A stretch of 64,000 nucleotides of DNA from Bacillus_AD sp047238185 (GCF_047238185.1 NZ_JBDFMI010000001.1:3249426-3313425); one strand, 5' to 3'. Counted from the stretch's first letter, positions 1 to 8,901 are shown. Notes: generated by a model not told the origin, from the letters alone. Numbers and translations are program-made.

Positions 1-192
1 CAACGCATCTTTGCTTCTTCGAGTAAGCGTATGAGGACCCTCAAATTCAAGTTTTTCATGGATATCTATTGAATTTCCGTTTTTTAAGTGGATGGATAGG
101 AGCATTCCCTTGCAATATTGGCAACATTCCAAAAAACCATGCCAATTGAAAGGAAGTTTATCATCCATTTCGATTTTGTATTGTTTCTTCAT
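1..192 (-). CDS. Hypothetical protein, C-terminus beyond window edge
   Basis: Reading the minus strand from an ATG at 192 gives 64 uninterrupted codons that run off the window edge, so only the N-terminus is present. It begins MKKQYKIEMDDKLPFNWHGF and has a Cys-Cys-x-x-Cys cluster near residues 24-28, which could bind a metal. An AAGGGG Shine-Dalgarno sequence lies about 6 bases upstream. I do not recognise the family. It has no overlap with the ktrA-like gene that follows it in the same orientation. The reality of the gene is supported by the RBS and the open frame, but the function is unknown. Confidence 0.6.
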   Translation of the reverse strand, partial: MKKQYKIEMDDKLPFNWHGFLECCQYCKGMLLSIHLKNGNSIDIHEKLEFEGPHTLTRRSKDAL

Positions 193-347
193 CCTTGTTA
201 CCCCTTATAACAAAAATATAAATGGTTCCCGGCTATTCTTTGCCCAGACTTGCGTTAAGTATCTTTATTTTACATGAATGGTCTATACTTTCAAGAGAAA
301 AATGCCTGCTGGCAAAGGTTGGGGAACAGTATATATAAACCCTTTGC

Positions 348-1001
348 TTAGTTATATTTTTTTTTGAACTTTTCTATTTTGGCATTTTCACCGATTACCA
401 AAAAACGGTCACCACTTCGGAAATCAACATCCGCAAAATGGGATAGGATCGGTTTCTCATCACGTATGATCAGCGATACAACCAAATCGTATTTCCTTGA
501 AAAATCCATTTGGCTTAAATTTTTTCCATAAAGTGCAGCCGGTACATTCATCTCTACGATCGACACATCCTCTGTAATCTCGTAATATTCAATGATTCCT
601 GACATTAACTCTTGGCGTGCCGCTTTCTTCCCAGCTTCTTCTTCCGGATAGATGACCCTGTCAGCCCCTATACTGTATAGAATTTCCCCGACTTCCTTCG
701 ACACGGATTTAGCCACGACCCGTTTGGCATTCCGTTCCTTGACCTTCTTTGTAATCAATATGGCAGAGAAAGCATCCGTCCCTATTGCTATAAAGACCGC
801 ATCAAATTCTTCCACATTGAGCTCATCCAGCACATCATTGTCACGAAAGTCGCCGATGATGCAGTGTGTTGCATATTGGTCTATTTCATCCAGCCTTTTT
901 TCACTCGTATCGCATACAACGACCTCAGCATGCTGGCTATATAATTCCTTGACGATCCCTCTTCCAAAGCGGCCAGCTCCAATCACTAAAAATTGCTTCA
1001 T
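348..1001 (-). CDS. ktrA: Ktr potassium uptake regulatory subunit (KtrA/KtrC, RCK domains)
   Basis: Cytoplasmic gating subunit that binds nucleotide and c-di-AMP-type ligands and controls a KtrB-type K+ channel. The 217-residue protein has an N-terminal Rossmann fold (VIGAGRFGRG near residue 5), an acidic residue ending the second strand, and a C-terminal RCK_C half from about residue 135. This matches the usual length of about 220 residues. I chose the ATG at 1001: the AAGGGAGG ribosome site touches the upstream ATG at 1010 but sits 9 bases from the one at 1001. The membrane subunit gene lies immediately upstream on the same strand with a gap of about 20 bases, so the two are an operon. Whether it is the KtrA or KtrC paralogue cannot be told from sequence alone. 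Confidence 0.92.
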   Translation of the reverse strand: MKQFLVIGAGRFGRGIVKELYSQHAEVVVCDTSEKRLDEIDQYATHCIIGDFRDNDVLDELNVEEFDAVFIAIGTDAFSAILITKKVKERNAKRVVAKSVSKEVGEILYSIGADRVIYPEEEAGKKAARQELMSGIIEYYEITEDVSIVEMNVPAALYGKNLSQMDFSRKYDLVVSLIIRDEKPILSHFADVDFRSGDRFLVIGENAKIEKFKKKYN

Positions 1002-1021
1002 TGCCTGCATCCTCCCTTATA

Positions 1022-2335
1022 TTAACCAACTGCCAAGTCTTCTTTTAAATATTTCATTTTCGATTTTTCAACTCTGAATACAAAATAAATCAATGTAAAA
1101 ATGCCAATCCGCCCTATAACCATCAGGCACATAAGAACAATCTTGGAGTAAATGGTCAGCTGTGCTGTAATCCCCATGGATAAGCCGGTATTGGTTAACG
1201 CCGATACAACCTCAAACACAATTTGTTCAATCGGTTTTGTTTCAAATATGGACAAAGCGACCGTAGAAGAAAAAATCAAGATCAAAAAACTGATTAGAAT
1301 CAAAAATGACTTATTGATCGTCTCCTGTGATATCGTTTTTTTATAAATTACTGTGTGCTCCTGTGATCTGGCAACTGAAATCATTTTGGCTATCAGGACA
1401 GCAAAGGTTGTCAGACGGATCCCACCACCTGTACTGGATGAAGCACCGCCAATGAACATAAGGAACGTCATGATTAATATGGTAGTAATAGTTAAGCCAG
1501 AAATATCCAATGTGGCTAAACCCGCATTACGTGTGGTTGCCGATAGAAAAATGGCGTTTGACAGCTTATCCGTTAAATTCAAACCATTAAATGCTTTTCC
1601 GTATTCGATTGCCAGATAGACTACTGTCCCAACCGCCCATAGTATCAGGTGCATCCTTATATTTATTTTGGTGAATAAACTTTTGCGTTTTCTAGTGGAA
1701 AAGATATATTCCATAATAGTTGGATAGCCAAGGCTTCCGAGAAAGATCGTAGCACTTGTTGTATACAGCATAATAGGGCTATGTTTAAATGCCGGAAAGC
1801 CTCCATCGAACAAATCAAATCCTGCGTTAGTAAAACTGGCGATTGCATGAAATATGGTCACAAAAAGGGCATCCCCTGCAGAATCAAATTGGGGGCGTAT
1901 TTGCCCGTACATAATAAGGGAGGCCATTGCCTCTATCGCAAGTGCAATTAACAGCACAGAAATGCTCAACGATTGTATCGTCTTCAGATTGCTTTGGTTT
2001 TGGTCACGGGATATCAAGATCAAGCTGGTCATCGATAATCGTTTCCCCATCATCACGAAAAGATAACTGATCAGGACAAGGATTCCAATGCCTCCCAACT
2101 GCATTTCCAGCATCATCAACGCCTGCCCCCAGCGTGTCATTTCCACTGAAATGTTGACCGTTGTCAAACCTGTTACCGACAACGAACTAGTCGAAACAAA
2201 TAATGCATCGATTAAGGATAAATGCCCAGTATTGCTTACTGGAAGCATATATAAGCCCGCAAAAAGAAAAATGCCTGTTATGTAAATAAGAAAAATAGAA
2301 CGAAAGGATCGAATGGTAGATTTCGAAAGGATCAT
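1022..2335 (-). CDS. ktrB: Ktr potassium uptake membrane subunit (KtrB/KtrD, TrkH family)
   Basis: Channel-like K+ transporter in the SKT superfamily. The 437-residue protein is strongly hydrophobic and shows the four pore-loop repeats of the family, each with the filter glycine: SVTGLTT, FTNAGFD, TRNAGLA and LTNTGLS. Length matches KtrB/KtrD (about 445). It starts with an ATG after a GTGGAGGTG ribosome site. It precedes the RCK subunit gene by about 20 bases, the reverse of the ktrA-ktrB order in the B. subtilis ktrAB operon. A terminator separates it from the VanZ gene upstream, so the pair should have its own promoter in the 75 bases before 2335. I saw no riboswitch there. Confidence 0.93.
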   Translation of the reverse strand: MILSKSTIRSFRSIFLIYITGIFLFAGLYMLPVSNTGHLSLIDALFVSTSSLSVTGLTTVNISVEMTRWGQALMMLEMQLGGIGILVLISYLFVMMGKRLSMTSLILISRDQNQSNLKTIQSLSISVLLIALAIEAMASLIMYGQIRPQFDSAGDALFVTIFHAIASFTNAGFDLFDGGFPAFKHSPIMLYTTSATIFLGSLGYPTIMEYIFSTRKRKSLFTKINIRMHLILWAVGTVVYLAIEYGKAFNGLNLTDKLSNAIFLSATTRNAGLATLDISGLTITTILIMTFLMFIGGASSSTGGGIRLTTFAVLIAKMISVARSQEHTVIYKKTISQETINKSFLILISFLILIFSSTVALSIFETKPIEQIVFEVVSALTNTGLSMGITAQLTIYSKIVLMCLMVIGRIGIFTLIYFVFRVEKSKMKYLKEDLAVG

Positions 2336-2408
2336 GTTGCACCTCCACTATTAGACTATTCTATTTTATCGTGCAACTCAACGAAATCCTTCCTCTCAAA
2401 AAGAAAAA

Positions 2409-2420
2409 AGCCTAGAGGCT
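2409..2420 (-). terminator. Terminator of the VanZ-like gene
   Basis: A perfect short stem (AGCCT, 2-base loop, AGGCT) spans the stop codon of the VanZ gene. On the minus strand it is followed by TTTTTTC. It separates the gene from the ktr pair. Confidence 0.6.
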
Positions 2421-2975
2421 CTTTTCATCTTGCCGGCATACAGCGGAGTGTTCTTCTTCCTGATAGACCGCCACTGGTACCTCAACCGTTACAAGGAATT
2501 CTCTTTTCATATAATAGAAGGATTTTAGCGGATAGTATCCAAGCAATCCGCCTAATGTATATAAAAGGATATGATCGACGTCAAATACCCCGACTTGGAA
2601 TATCCATTGGGAGGCTTCGACCAGCACTCCAAAGAAAATCAAAGCAGGCAATATGTACTGAAATTGGCCGAAACGTCTATCGATTAACGGCAAAAGAATG
2701 CCAAGTGGGGAAAACAGGACAATAAATTCCGTTATACTTTTCAGCTTGAATAATAAAGGGATTTCGGATAAATAAAAATCATTCATCAAGGTTGTAAATG
2801 GGCGAAAATTAGCTTCTTCCCATCCTTTAAGCATGTGGCTGCCTGAGGCAGACTGAATTTTAGTGAAAGCTTCAGCGATTGAGTAATATTTGAACAAAAA
2901 ATCCTTGCCGATTAATAACAGATATCCACCCAAAAGGATGCATGCACTTATTTGAATCCATCTCTTCTTGCCCAT
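2412..2975 (-). CDS. VanZ-family membrane protein
   Basis: A 187-residue integral membrane protein with an N-terminal signal anchor (residues 7-24) and further hydrophobic segments around 78-100 and 106-125. The pattern LLPLIDRRFGQFQ...EASQWIF...DVDHILLYTLGGLLGY, with the acidic pair before the last helix, is typical of VanZ-like proteins, a family named from the teicoplanin-resistance gene but mostly of unknown role in Bacilli. The charged C-terminal tail is cytoplasmic. It is monocistronic, bounded by its own terminator. Involvement in glycopeptide resistance should not be assumed. Confidence 0.8.
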   Translation of the reverse strand: MGKKRWIQISACILLGGYLLLIGKDFLFKYYSIAEAFTKIQSASGSHMLKGWEEANFRPFTTLMNDFYLSEIPLLFKLKSITEFIVLFSPLGILLPLIDRRFGQFQYILPALIFFGVLVEASQWIFQVGVFDVDHILLYTLGGLLGYYPLKSFYYMKREFLVTVEVPVAVYQEEEHSAVCRQDEKSL

Positions 2976-3159
2976 TTAATCACTCCTTCGCTTATGGAAT
3001 GCTTTTTCTTCAGCAGGCTCCACATGTAAAGTCTACTAGCTAAATGTAAAGATTGTTGTAAATAACTATGAAGGATTTCTTAAGAAATGCGTAATCCGCA
3101 TGGTACTTTATTCCCCCACCCCTTCACTTGCAAACGTCTGAAAAAACATCGAAACAAAA

Positions 3160-3188
3160 AAGGCAACCGGACTCTATCCAGTTGCCTT
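3160..3188 (-). terminator. Terminator of the epimerase gene
   Basis: The arms AAGGCAAC and GTTGCCTT flank a loop extended by a partial CCGG/CCA pairing. On the minus strand the stem is followed by TTTTTTG, just after the stop codon of the epimerase gene. Confidence 0.8.
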
Positions 3189-3192
3189 CCCT

Positions 3193-4065
3193 TTATTTTC
3201 CTTGGCCAGTAATTTCTTTTATGTATCGATCCATCAACGGATAAATATATGAATCCAGCTGGTTAAATGTAAATCCTTTTGACTCAGCATATGAATTCGA
3301 TAGGATATAATTCGTATATGTATGATAGGCCCCTTCAGAACCCTCCACACCCACTCGAACAGGAACATCTATTTTTTCTCCATAATAGGAAATGATGTTC
3401 TGTATACTAATTGTCCCGTCGCTGCACGCATTGATCGGTCCTGTTATATCATGTTGCCCGCACCAGCACAAAAAGCGTGCCGCTTCGTCTGAAGAAATAA
3501 AGCACATATCCCCTTCCGGATTTGCCAGTTCAGTTTGGCTGGCAACTTGTTTTCCGTAAGACAAAAGCCGTTCCGTATAATCCTCTTCCCCCAAAACGAC
3601 TGGAAATCGGACAGCCGTGTATGGAACAGGCGCATGCTGGGCGTAGTATGCCTCCGCCCTTCTTTTTCCTTCACCGTAATCCAATGCTTCTGAAAATGGT
3701 TCCAACCGGTATTCTTCAGGTACAAATAAAGCTTCATCCAGTAGCCTGCCCGGTCCATAAACAGCCATTGAAGAAGTAAATACGATTTTTTCCACGGTCT
3801 TCGGAATGGCTCGGCAAAGATATTCAGCTTCCTCGTCATTGTAGCAAATATTATCAAATACTAGATCAAAATCCTTATTCTTCAGAGCCAATTTCAGGCT
3901 TTCCGGATCGCGGCGGTCCACAACCAGGCGATCCACACGGCTTCCAAAAAGATCCTTTGCCTGCCCTCTCGTCGCAATTGCCACATGGCAACCGAAGTCA
4001 ATAAGCCGCTCGACAAGTGCTTTCCCGAAAAAACGCGAACCCCCTAAAACCAAAACATTCTTCAT
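3193..4065 (-). CDS. NAD-dependent epimerase/dehydratase family protein
   Basis: A 290-residue short-chain (extended) reductase. The N-terminus has the dinucleotide-binding glycine motif (VLGGSRFFGKAL, residues 5-16) and a conserved DNICYN segment near residue 70. The catalytic-type Ser (TSSMAVYG) and a downstream YGEGKRRAE, giving the Tyr-x-x-x-Lys pair, are present. Such proteins act on nucleotide sugars or related substrates using NAD(P), but the substrate is not readable. Bacillus paralogues of this kind are often annotated as generic epimerases. It stands alone, with a good terminator downstream and the divergent spore hydrolase gene upstream. Confidence 0.85.
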   Translation of the reverse strand: MKNVLVLGGSRFFGKALVERLIDFGCHVAIATRGQAKDLFGSRVDRLVVDRRDPESLKLALKNKDFDLVFDNICYNDEEAEYLCRAIPKTVEKIVFTSSMAVYGPGRLLDEALFVPEEYRLEPFSEALDYGEGKRRAEAYYAQHAPVPYTAVRFPVVLGEEDYTERLLSYGKQVASQTELANPEGDMCFISSDEAARFLCWCGQHDITGPINACSDGTISIQNIISYYGEKIDVPVRVGVEGSEGAYHTYTNYILSNSYAESKGFTFNQLDSYIYPLMDRYIKEITGQGK

Positions 4066-4194
4066 ACGTATTCCCCCTTTTTATTCTAATCTTAATACTC
4101 AGCGAATGGCTTTTTCAAGGAAAAATACGGAAGAATACATGACCCTTCTGACAATCACATACAATTAGAAGAAAAAACAAATTGGAGGAATACT

Positions 4195-5481
4195 ATGCAA
4201 ATTCATGTTGTCCGTCCAGGCCAGACTATATATAGCATTGCACAGGCTTACAATACAACACCCCAAGAAATTATTTCGGCCAATGAACTAACAAAGCCGA
4301 ATGAATTAGTTGTCGGCCAAGCATTGGTCATTCCCATCGTCGGCCGCTTCTATTATGTACAACCGGGAGACAGCCTTTGGACGATAGGAAGGAAATTCGG
4401 TTTTACACCGCAGGAATTGGCAAACGTCAATAATATCCCCTTGAATGGAAGCCTGACGATCGGCCAAAGGCTTTATATTCCGCCGCAAAAAAAACGAAAA
4501 GCCGAATTTATGGCCTATATAGAACCACGGGGTACATCTGTTTCACCTGCATTGGAAAGATCGGCCAGAGAAGCCGCTCCTTATTTGACGTATCTCGCTC
4601 CTTTTAGTTTCATTGCCCAAAGGGATGGCAGCCTGAAAGAGCCGCCATTGAATGATTTTGCTGCCATCGCCAGAAATCAAAATACCGGATTGACAATGGT
4701 GATCTCCAATCAGGAAAATGGAGAATTCAACAGTGATCTGGGAAGAATCCTTTTGAATGATATGATGGTCCAGAACACACTTCTTGCGAATATTGAGTCT
4801 ACCGCCCAAAAATACAAGTTTGATGATATTCATTTTGACTTTGAATTTCTTCGGCCGGAGGATAAGGATGCCTACACAGCATTTCTTAAGAAAGCCAAAA
4901 GCCGTTTTTCAAAGTTTGGCTGGCTTGTTTCCATTGCATTAGCCCCAAAAACTTCAGCCAACCAAAAAGGAAAATGGTTTGAGGCATTCGATTATAAGGC
5001 ACAAGGAGAAGCAGTCGATTTCGTCCTTATTATGACCTATGAATGGGGGTATAGCGGCGGTCCTGCCCAAGCTGTCTCGCCAATCGGGCCCGTGAGGAAT
5101 GTATTGAATTACGCAATAAGTGAAATACCGTCCCGTAAAGTCATGATGGGCCAAAACTTATATGGTTATGACTGGACCCTTCCCTTCGTGCCCGGATCCA
5201 CGGCTAAAGCGGTCAGCCCCAAGGCAGCGACAGAATTGGCCCAGACATTCCAAGTCCCCATTCAGTATGACCAGGTCGCCCAAGCTCCTTTCTTCAAATA
5301 CAAGGACGAATCAGGCAGGGACCACGAAGTTTGGTTTGAAGATGCACGTTCTATTCAAGCGAAATTCGATTTATTGAAGGAATTGAATTTACGTGGAATG
5401 GGCTATTGGAAGTTAGGTTTATCTTTCCCGCAAAATTGGCTTTTATTGAATGACAATTTCATTCCCGTTAAGAAAGAATAA
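4195..5481 (+). CDS. sleL: LysM-GH18 spore germination peptidoglycan hydrolase (SleL/YaaH type)
   Basis: N-acetylglucosaminidase of the spore cortex lytic machinery, active on muramic-delta-lactam-containing cortex fragments during germination. The 428 residues contain two LysM peptidoglycan-binding repeats (about 2-46 and 52-95) and a GH18 barrel from about 105 to the end. The catalytic DxxDxDxE-type motif is visible as DDIHFDFE, with the acid Glu near residue 217. There is no signal peptide, as in YaaH/SleL, which are packed into the spore coat from the mother cell. The length equals that of B. subtilis YaaH. An ATTGGAGGA ribosome site precedes the ATG. A mother-cell sigma factor probably drives it, but no convincing promoter was identified. 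Confidence 0.92.
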   Translation: MQIHVVRPGQTIYSIAQAYNTTPQEIISANELTKPNELVVGQALVIPIVGRFYYVQPGDSLWTIGRKFGFTPQELANVNNIPLNGSLTIGQRLYIPPQKKRKAEFMAYIEPRGTSVSPALERSAREAAPYLTYLAPFSFIAQRDGSLKEPPLNDFAAIARNQNTGLTMVISNQENGEFNSDLGRILLNDMMVQNTLLANIESTAQKYKFDDIHFDFEFLRPEDKDAYTAFLKKAKSRFSKFGWLVSIALAPKTSANQKGKWFEAFDYKAQGEAVDFVLIMTYEWGYSGGPAQAVSPIGPVRNVLNYAISEIPSRKVMMGQNLYGYDWTLPFVPGSTAKAVSPKAATELAQTFQVPIQYDQVAQAPFFKYKDESGRDHEVWFEDARSIQAKFDLLKELNLRGMGYWKLGLSFPQNWLLLNDNFIPVKKE

Positions 5482-5687
5482 AGAGGTTGAACAGGCCTGG
5501 GAACAATTTTTCCCTTTCCCGCCAATGAGTTAGCCCATCTATTATGTATAAAGCCCTCCGTCATCGTTTTTGTTTTCGTTGGTAAAATGTACTCGGAGCA
5601 AAGGAGACTTCACCAACTTTTTCATAGCTTGCATTTCGCTTTTTTCGCACATGATAAATGTATCACCTCAAAAAGGAGGCTGATGCA

Positions 5688-5936
5688 ATGAATAAACTGG
5701 ACTACGACAGGGCCTTATATTATACGCATCGCTCGGAGTGGGATAATTTACTGATATTGATGGTTCGGACAGACGATCACTTTTTATCAAAAAAAATTGA
5801 GCATTTCCTTCATGCATATAATTTCGAACACGATTACACAACCATCCAACGCCATCTCTACACTCTACTTAGATATTTGGAGCATGCGACATGCATGGTG
5901 ATGCAGCATGAAGCACTTCATGAATCTTATTCTTAG
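5688..5936 (+). CDS. yhdB: YhdB-like conserved small protein
   Basis: An 82-residue cytoplasmic protein beginning MNKLDYDRALYYTHRSEWDN, which I recognise as the YhdB-like family of Bacilli, function unknown. A strong AAAGGAGG site is 7 bases before the ATG at 5688. An upstream in-frame ATG at 5658 would run through the ribosome site and is unlikely. It is followed directly by a rho-independent terminator, so it looks monocistronic. Confidence 0.75.
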   Translation: MNKLDYDRALYYTHRSEWDNLLILMVRTDDHFLSKKIEHFLHAYNFEHDYTTIQRHLYTLLRYLEHATCMVMQHEALHESYS

Positions 5937-6033
5937 TTTTACGCTATTGGAAAAATATATTCGACCGAACATGGTGGTATAAATAGGAAGCACGACAATT
6001 TGAGGGTAAACTTTTTGTAAACGGAACAGGGAA

Positions 6034-6059
6034 AGAGCTGAGCATTCAGCTCTTTTTTT
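6034..6059 (+). terminator. Terminator after yhdB
   Basis: An eight-base perfect stem AGAGCTGA/TCAGCTCT with a four-base loop is followed by seven T residues. Confidence 0.85.
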
Positions 6060-6145
6060 CTTATGCACAAAACTAATAATGGACGTGCATAATCTCTACA
6101 TACTATAATTTCTATAGCATACTAATTTAGAGAGGGGAGACAAGC

Positions 6146-6577
6146 TTGAGCCAAAAGAAAAAAGAGAATGTCCTGTTCTTGGCATGGGCGGCAGCTGTCA
6201 TTGCTACTTTGGGAAGCCTGTATTTATCAGAAATCCTTCATTTCGAACCGTGCAAACTATGCTGGTTCCAACGAATCGCCATGTATCCGTTAACGATTAT
6301 CCTCGGTATTGCTTATGTAAAGAAGCATTGGCAAATCAGCCTATACACAATGGTTTTATCAGCCGCCGGCGGTCTTGTTTCATTGTACCATTACTCAATC
6401 CAGATGATTCCTCTCTTGAAAGAAAACACCCCCGCTTGCGGAAGAGTATCATGTACAGAAGATTACTTTAGCCTATTTGGATTCATCACCATTCCTTTCA
6501 TGGCATTAACAGCATTCATCATCATATTTGTCTGCAGTCTAATTGTTTGGAAACACTCAAAGGAGGAAATGCATTGA
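6146..6577 (+). CDS. bdbC: Disulfide oxidoreductase, DsbB/BdbC family
   Basis: Membrane quinone-linked oxidase that re-oxidises extracytoplasmic thiol oxidases. The 143 residues form four transmembrane helices. The two redox cysteine pairs are in place: Cys36-x-x-Cys39 in PCKLCWFQRIAMYP, and Cys98/Cys103 in the second external loop. The start is a TTG after an AGAGGGGAG ribosome site. The stop codon overlaps the TTG start of the downstream thioredoxin gene (sequence ATTGA), implying translational coupling. In B. subtilis, BdbC is paired with the DsbA-like BdbD; here the partner is a shorter thioredoxin-fold protein. Confidence 0.92.
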   Translation: MSQKKKENVLFLAWAAAVIATLGSLYLSEILHFEPCKLCWFQRIAMYPLTIILGIAYVKKHWQISLYTMVLSAAGGLVSLYHYSIQMIPLLKENTPACGRVSCTEDYFSLFGFITIPFMALTAFIIIFVCSLIVWKHSKEEMH

Positions 6578-7065
6578 AGAAAATCATACTTTTTTTAGTA
6601 GGAATTATCGTTTTATTCGCTGCCATCTTTTTAGTCACTAACATGGCTAAAGATAAAGAAACAGCCAAAAATGCGTCCAAGTCTGAAAACAGCGACCTTT
6701 ACCAAGGGAAAACCTTAAAAAATGAAACGGCTGCCCAGTTGGATGACCCCAATTACCAAAACATCATCCTTCCTGATGAGTTAGAAAAAAAATTGGCATC
6801 CAACGACTTGACGTTCGTCTATTTTTTCAGCCCGATTTGCTCGCATTGCGTAAATGCAACGCCTAAGTTGATGAAGGCGGCAAAAAAGGAAAAGGTACAT
6901 ATCAACCAATTCAATCTATATGAGTTCGAAGACGGCTGGGATACGTACAATATCGAAAGCACGCCTACACTTTCCGTGTTTAAAGACGGCAAAGAGTTGG
7001 ACCGCTTGGTTGGCGATACCGACGAAAAAACATTTACCGCTTTCCTGAAGCAATACAAAGAATAG
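6574..7065 (+). CDS. Membrane-anchored thioredoxin-like protein, BdbC partner
   Basis: The protein has an N-terminal signal anchor (about residues 3-21) and a linker rich in Lys and Ser. A thioredoxin fold carries the active site Cys89-Ser-His-Cys92 in FFSPICSHC and the cis-proline segment ESTPTLSVFKDG. It should work outside the membrane as thiol-disulfide oxidant with BdbC. The TTG at 6574 is preferred over an ATG at 6547 because AAAGGAGG lies 6 bases before the TTG and inside the longer frame. That gives 163 residues, shorter than DsbA-like BdbD (about 220) and lacking its helical insertion, so it resembles BdbA or a generic thioredoxin. Confidence 0.85.
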   Translation: MKKIILFLVGIIVLFAAIFLVTNMAKDKETAKNASKSENSDLYQGKTLKNETAAQLDDPNYQNIILPDELEKKLASNDLTFVYFFSPICSHCVNATPKLMKAAKKEKVHINQFNLYEFEDGWDTYNIESTPTLSVFKDGKELDRLVGDTDEKTFTAFLKQYKE

Positions 7066-7071
7066 TAAAAA

Positions 7072-7107
7072 GCTCCGCCGGATTATCCTTATCCAGCGGA
7101 GCCTTTT
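7072..7107. terminator. Bidirectional terminator between thioredoxin gene and yhcU
   Basis: The arms GCTCCGCCGGAT and ATCCAGCGGAGC pair with one mismatch. They are flanked by an A tract on the left and TTTTT on the right, serving both convergent genes. Confidence 0.85.
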
Positions 7108-7111
7108 TCTT

Positions 7112-7525
7112 TTAAGCAAGTATTTGGTTCATCGGCAAAGAAAGCAGCGGCAAGATACCCTGTGCTGAATCTTCTTTGCTGTAGAATTGCTCTATTTTGA
7201 ATGGGAAAAAAAGCCCAAACTCATTGACAATTGAAGCATTGCGTTCAAAAAGAGCATTCAACTTATGCAACTCTTCTTTACTGCTCACATTCACTTGATT
7301 AATGACTTGAGAAATAATATGCAGCGATGTCATTAGTTGATATGCTTCTTTTAATGTATCATTATATAAGTTGGTATGTTCACTGAATTGCAGAAGGCCC
7401 ATATCCGTATAGGAAGAAAGCTCTTCAGCTGTAAAAAATCTTGGAAGAATGAATGTCCGCAATGTGTCCAACAAGCATTCAATTTCCTCCCGCTGTTCAA
7501 CCGTAGAAGCAAATGCAATCTTCAT
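7112..7525 (-). CDS. yhcU: YhcU-family protein (DUF5365-like)
   Basis: A 137-residue soluble, largely helical protein starting MKIAFASTVEQREEIECLLD. It resembles B. subtilis YhcU, of unknown function, which likewise neighbours the pseudouridine synthase gene yhcT; that synteny supports the call. The ATG at 7525 is preferred: the GTG at 7537 lies inside the AAGGTGGGG ribosome site. It is divergent from yhcT across 166 bases. Confidence 0.75.
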   Translation of the reverse strand: MKIAFASTVEQREEIECLLDTLRTFILPRFFTAEELSSYTDMGLLQFSEHTNLYNDTLKEAYQLMTSLHIISQVINQVNVSSKEELHKLNALFERNASIVNEFGLFFPFKIEQFYSKEDSAQGILPLLSLPMNQILA

Positions 7526-7691
7526 AATATACCCCACCTTATCCCGACTTTGTTCTATTTAAAATTTTCTGACTTACCCCACAATTAGAATACCACATAT
7601 AACACTATCAATGGCTTGGTAATTACAACCACAACGGGGTATTTTTAGATGGAACTACGGACGGAATGCAAGAAAGAAGGAATGATGAAAA

Positions 7692-8594
7692 ATGATTCAA
7701 AGCCGAAAAAAAGGCGATTATTTAGAAATGACTGTTCCCGATTCATGGAAGGGACTTTCTATAGAAGCGTTACTGCGACAGAAATGGCAGGCGCCCAAAA
7801 AAATGGTCCATGAATGGCGGATGGAAAAAGCGATCCTCCTGAACGGGGAAGCCATGCCATGGTCGACAGAAATGAACCCGAATGATAAATTGATGCTGCC
7901 TGTTTTCAAGGGCCACGACTCCGATGTCATTCCAACTTATATGGACCTGATGGTTTTATATGAGGATGAACATCTTCTCATCCTGAATAAACCTGCCGGA
8001 ATCGAAACGCACCCTTCCCATCCGCGGCAGACTGATTCATTGTTGAACGGTGTTGCGTATTTAATGGAAATCCAGGGCGAGCAAGGAGAGTTCAGGCACA
8101 TCCACCGCCTCGACCAAGATACGACAGGGGCCATCCTGTTTTCAAAGCATGCGCTTGCTGGAGCTCTTTTGCAAAGAATGCTTGATGCCCGTGAAATTAA
8201 GCGGACGTATAAGGCATTAGTACACGGTGAATGCCCAAAAAATGGAACAATATCGGCCAATATCGGAAAAGACCGCCATCATGCGACTCGGCGGAGAGTT
8301 TCACCGACAGGACAGGCGGCTGTAACCCATTACCGGACCCTTCAATATGATAGGCAAAAAAAATGGTCATTGATTGAATGTACATTGGATACAGGGAGGA
8401 CACACCAAATCCGTGTCCATCTTAGTTCCATAGGCCATCCACTGGCAGGCGACCGCCTATATGGCGGGACACCCATTTTTCCACGTCAAGCGCTCCATGC
8501 AGCCAAATTGGAGTTCGTCCACCCTCTCACTGAAGAAGCATTAGTGATTGAAGCGCCCTATATAGACGAACCGGCCATCTTTCCGCACAGCTAA
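7692..8594 (+). CDS. yhcT: RluA-family RNA pseudouridine synthase (YhcT type)
   Basis: Converts specific uridines in RNA to pseudouridine. The 300-residue protein has an S4-like N-terminal segment (about 10-75). The RluA/RluD catalytic domain follows with the signature HRLDQDTTGAILFSK, whose Asp near residue 140 is the nucleophile, and the RTHQIRVHL motif near residue 235. Length matches YhcT (about 302). The ribosome site AAGAAGG is 11 bases before the ATG. Whether the target is 23S rRNA or another RNA cannot be seen. Confidence 0.9.
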   Translation: MIQSRKKGDYLEMTVPDSWKGLSIEALLRQKWQAPKKMVHEWRMEKAILLNGEAMPWSTEMNPNDKLMLPVFKGHDSDVIPTYMDLMVLYEDEHLLILNKPAGIETHPSHPRQTDSLLNGVAYLMEIQGEQGEFRHIHRLDQDTTGAILFSKHALAGALLQRMLDAREIKRTYKALVHGECPKNGTISANIGKDRHHATRRRVSPTGQAAVTHYRTLQYDRQKKWSLIECTLDTGRTHQIRVHLSSIGHPLAGDRLYGGTPIFPRQALHAAKLEFVHPLTEEALVIEAPYIDEPAIFPHS

Positions 8595-8611
8595 ACTAGC
8601 CAAAGACACAA

Positions 8612-8637
8612 AAAAGGCGCCATAATCGGCGCCTTTT
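8612..8637. terminator. Bidirectional terminator between yhcT and GlsB-like gene
   Basis: The perfect stem AAAGGCGCC/GGCGCCTTT has a six-base loop, with A-run and T-run flanks serving both convergent genes. Confidence 0.9.
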
Positions 8638-8649
8638 CTTAGTCTTTCG

Positions 8650-8901
8650 TTATGCTCTTCTCATTCCTTTGAAAATCAAGCTCAAGATGAATACAAAAAT
8701 GATAGCTCCAATTAATGCTGGGATAATAGCGAATCCTCCCATAACAGGACCCCAGTCTCCTAAAACCAATGAACCTAACCAAGCGCCTACAAAACCTGCG
8801 ATAATGTTACCAATGATGCCAAAAGGAACATCCTTACCTAAAATCAAACCCGCGATCCAACCGATAATACCTCCAATAATTAAAGACCATAAGAAACCCA
8901 T
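8650..8901 (-). CDS. GlsB/YeaQ/YmgE-family small membrane protein
   Basis: An 83-residue glycine-rich membrane protein with three hydrophobic segments and the family pattern GWIAGLILGKD...GIIGNIIAGFVGAWLG. The family (transglycosylase-associated in name only) is stress-linked in several bacteria; the molecular role is unknown. The ribosome site TAGGAGGA precedes the ATG. It is monocistronic. Confidence 0.88.
   Translation of the reverse strand: MGFLWSLIIGGIIGWIAGLILGKDVPFGIIGNIIAGFVGAWLGSLVLGDWGPVMGGFAIIPALIGAIIFVFILSLIFKGMRRA

Noticed and set aside
2976..3159. Riboswitch for the ktr/VanZ region (c-di-AMP type)
   Set aside because: No ydaO-like conserved stems or sequence blocks were seen.
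3444..3857. 137-codon minus-strand frame inside the epimerase gene
   Set aside because: Lies in another frame of a well-supported gene and has no family features.
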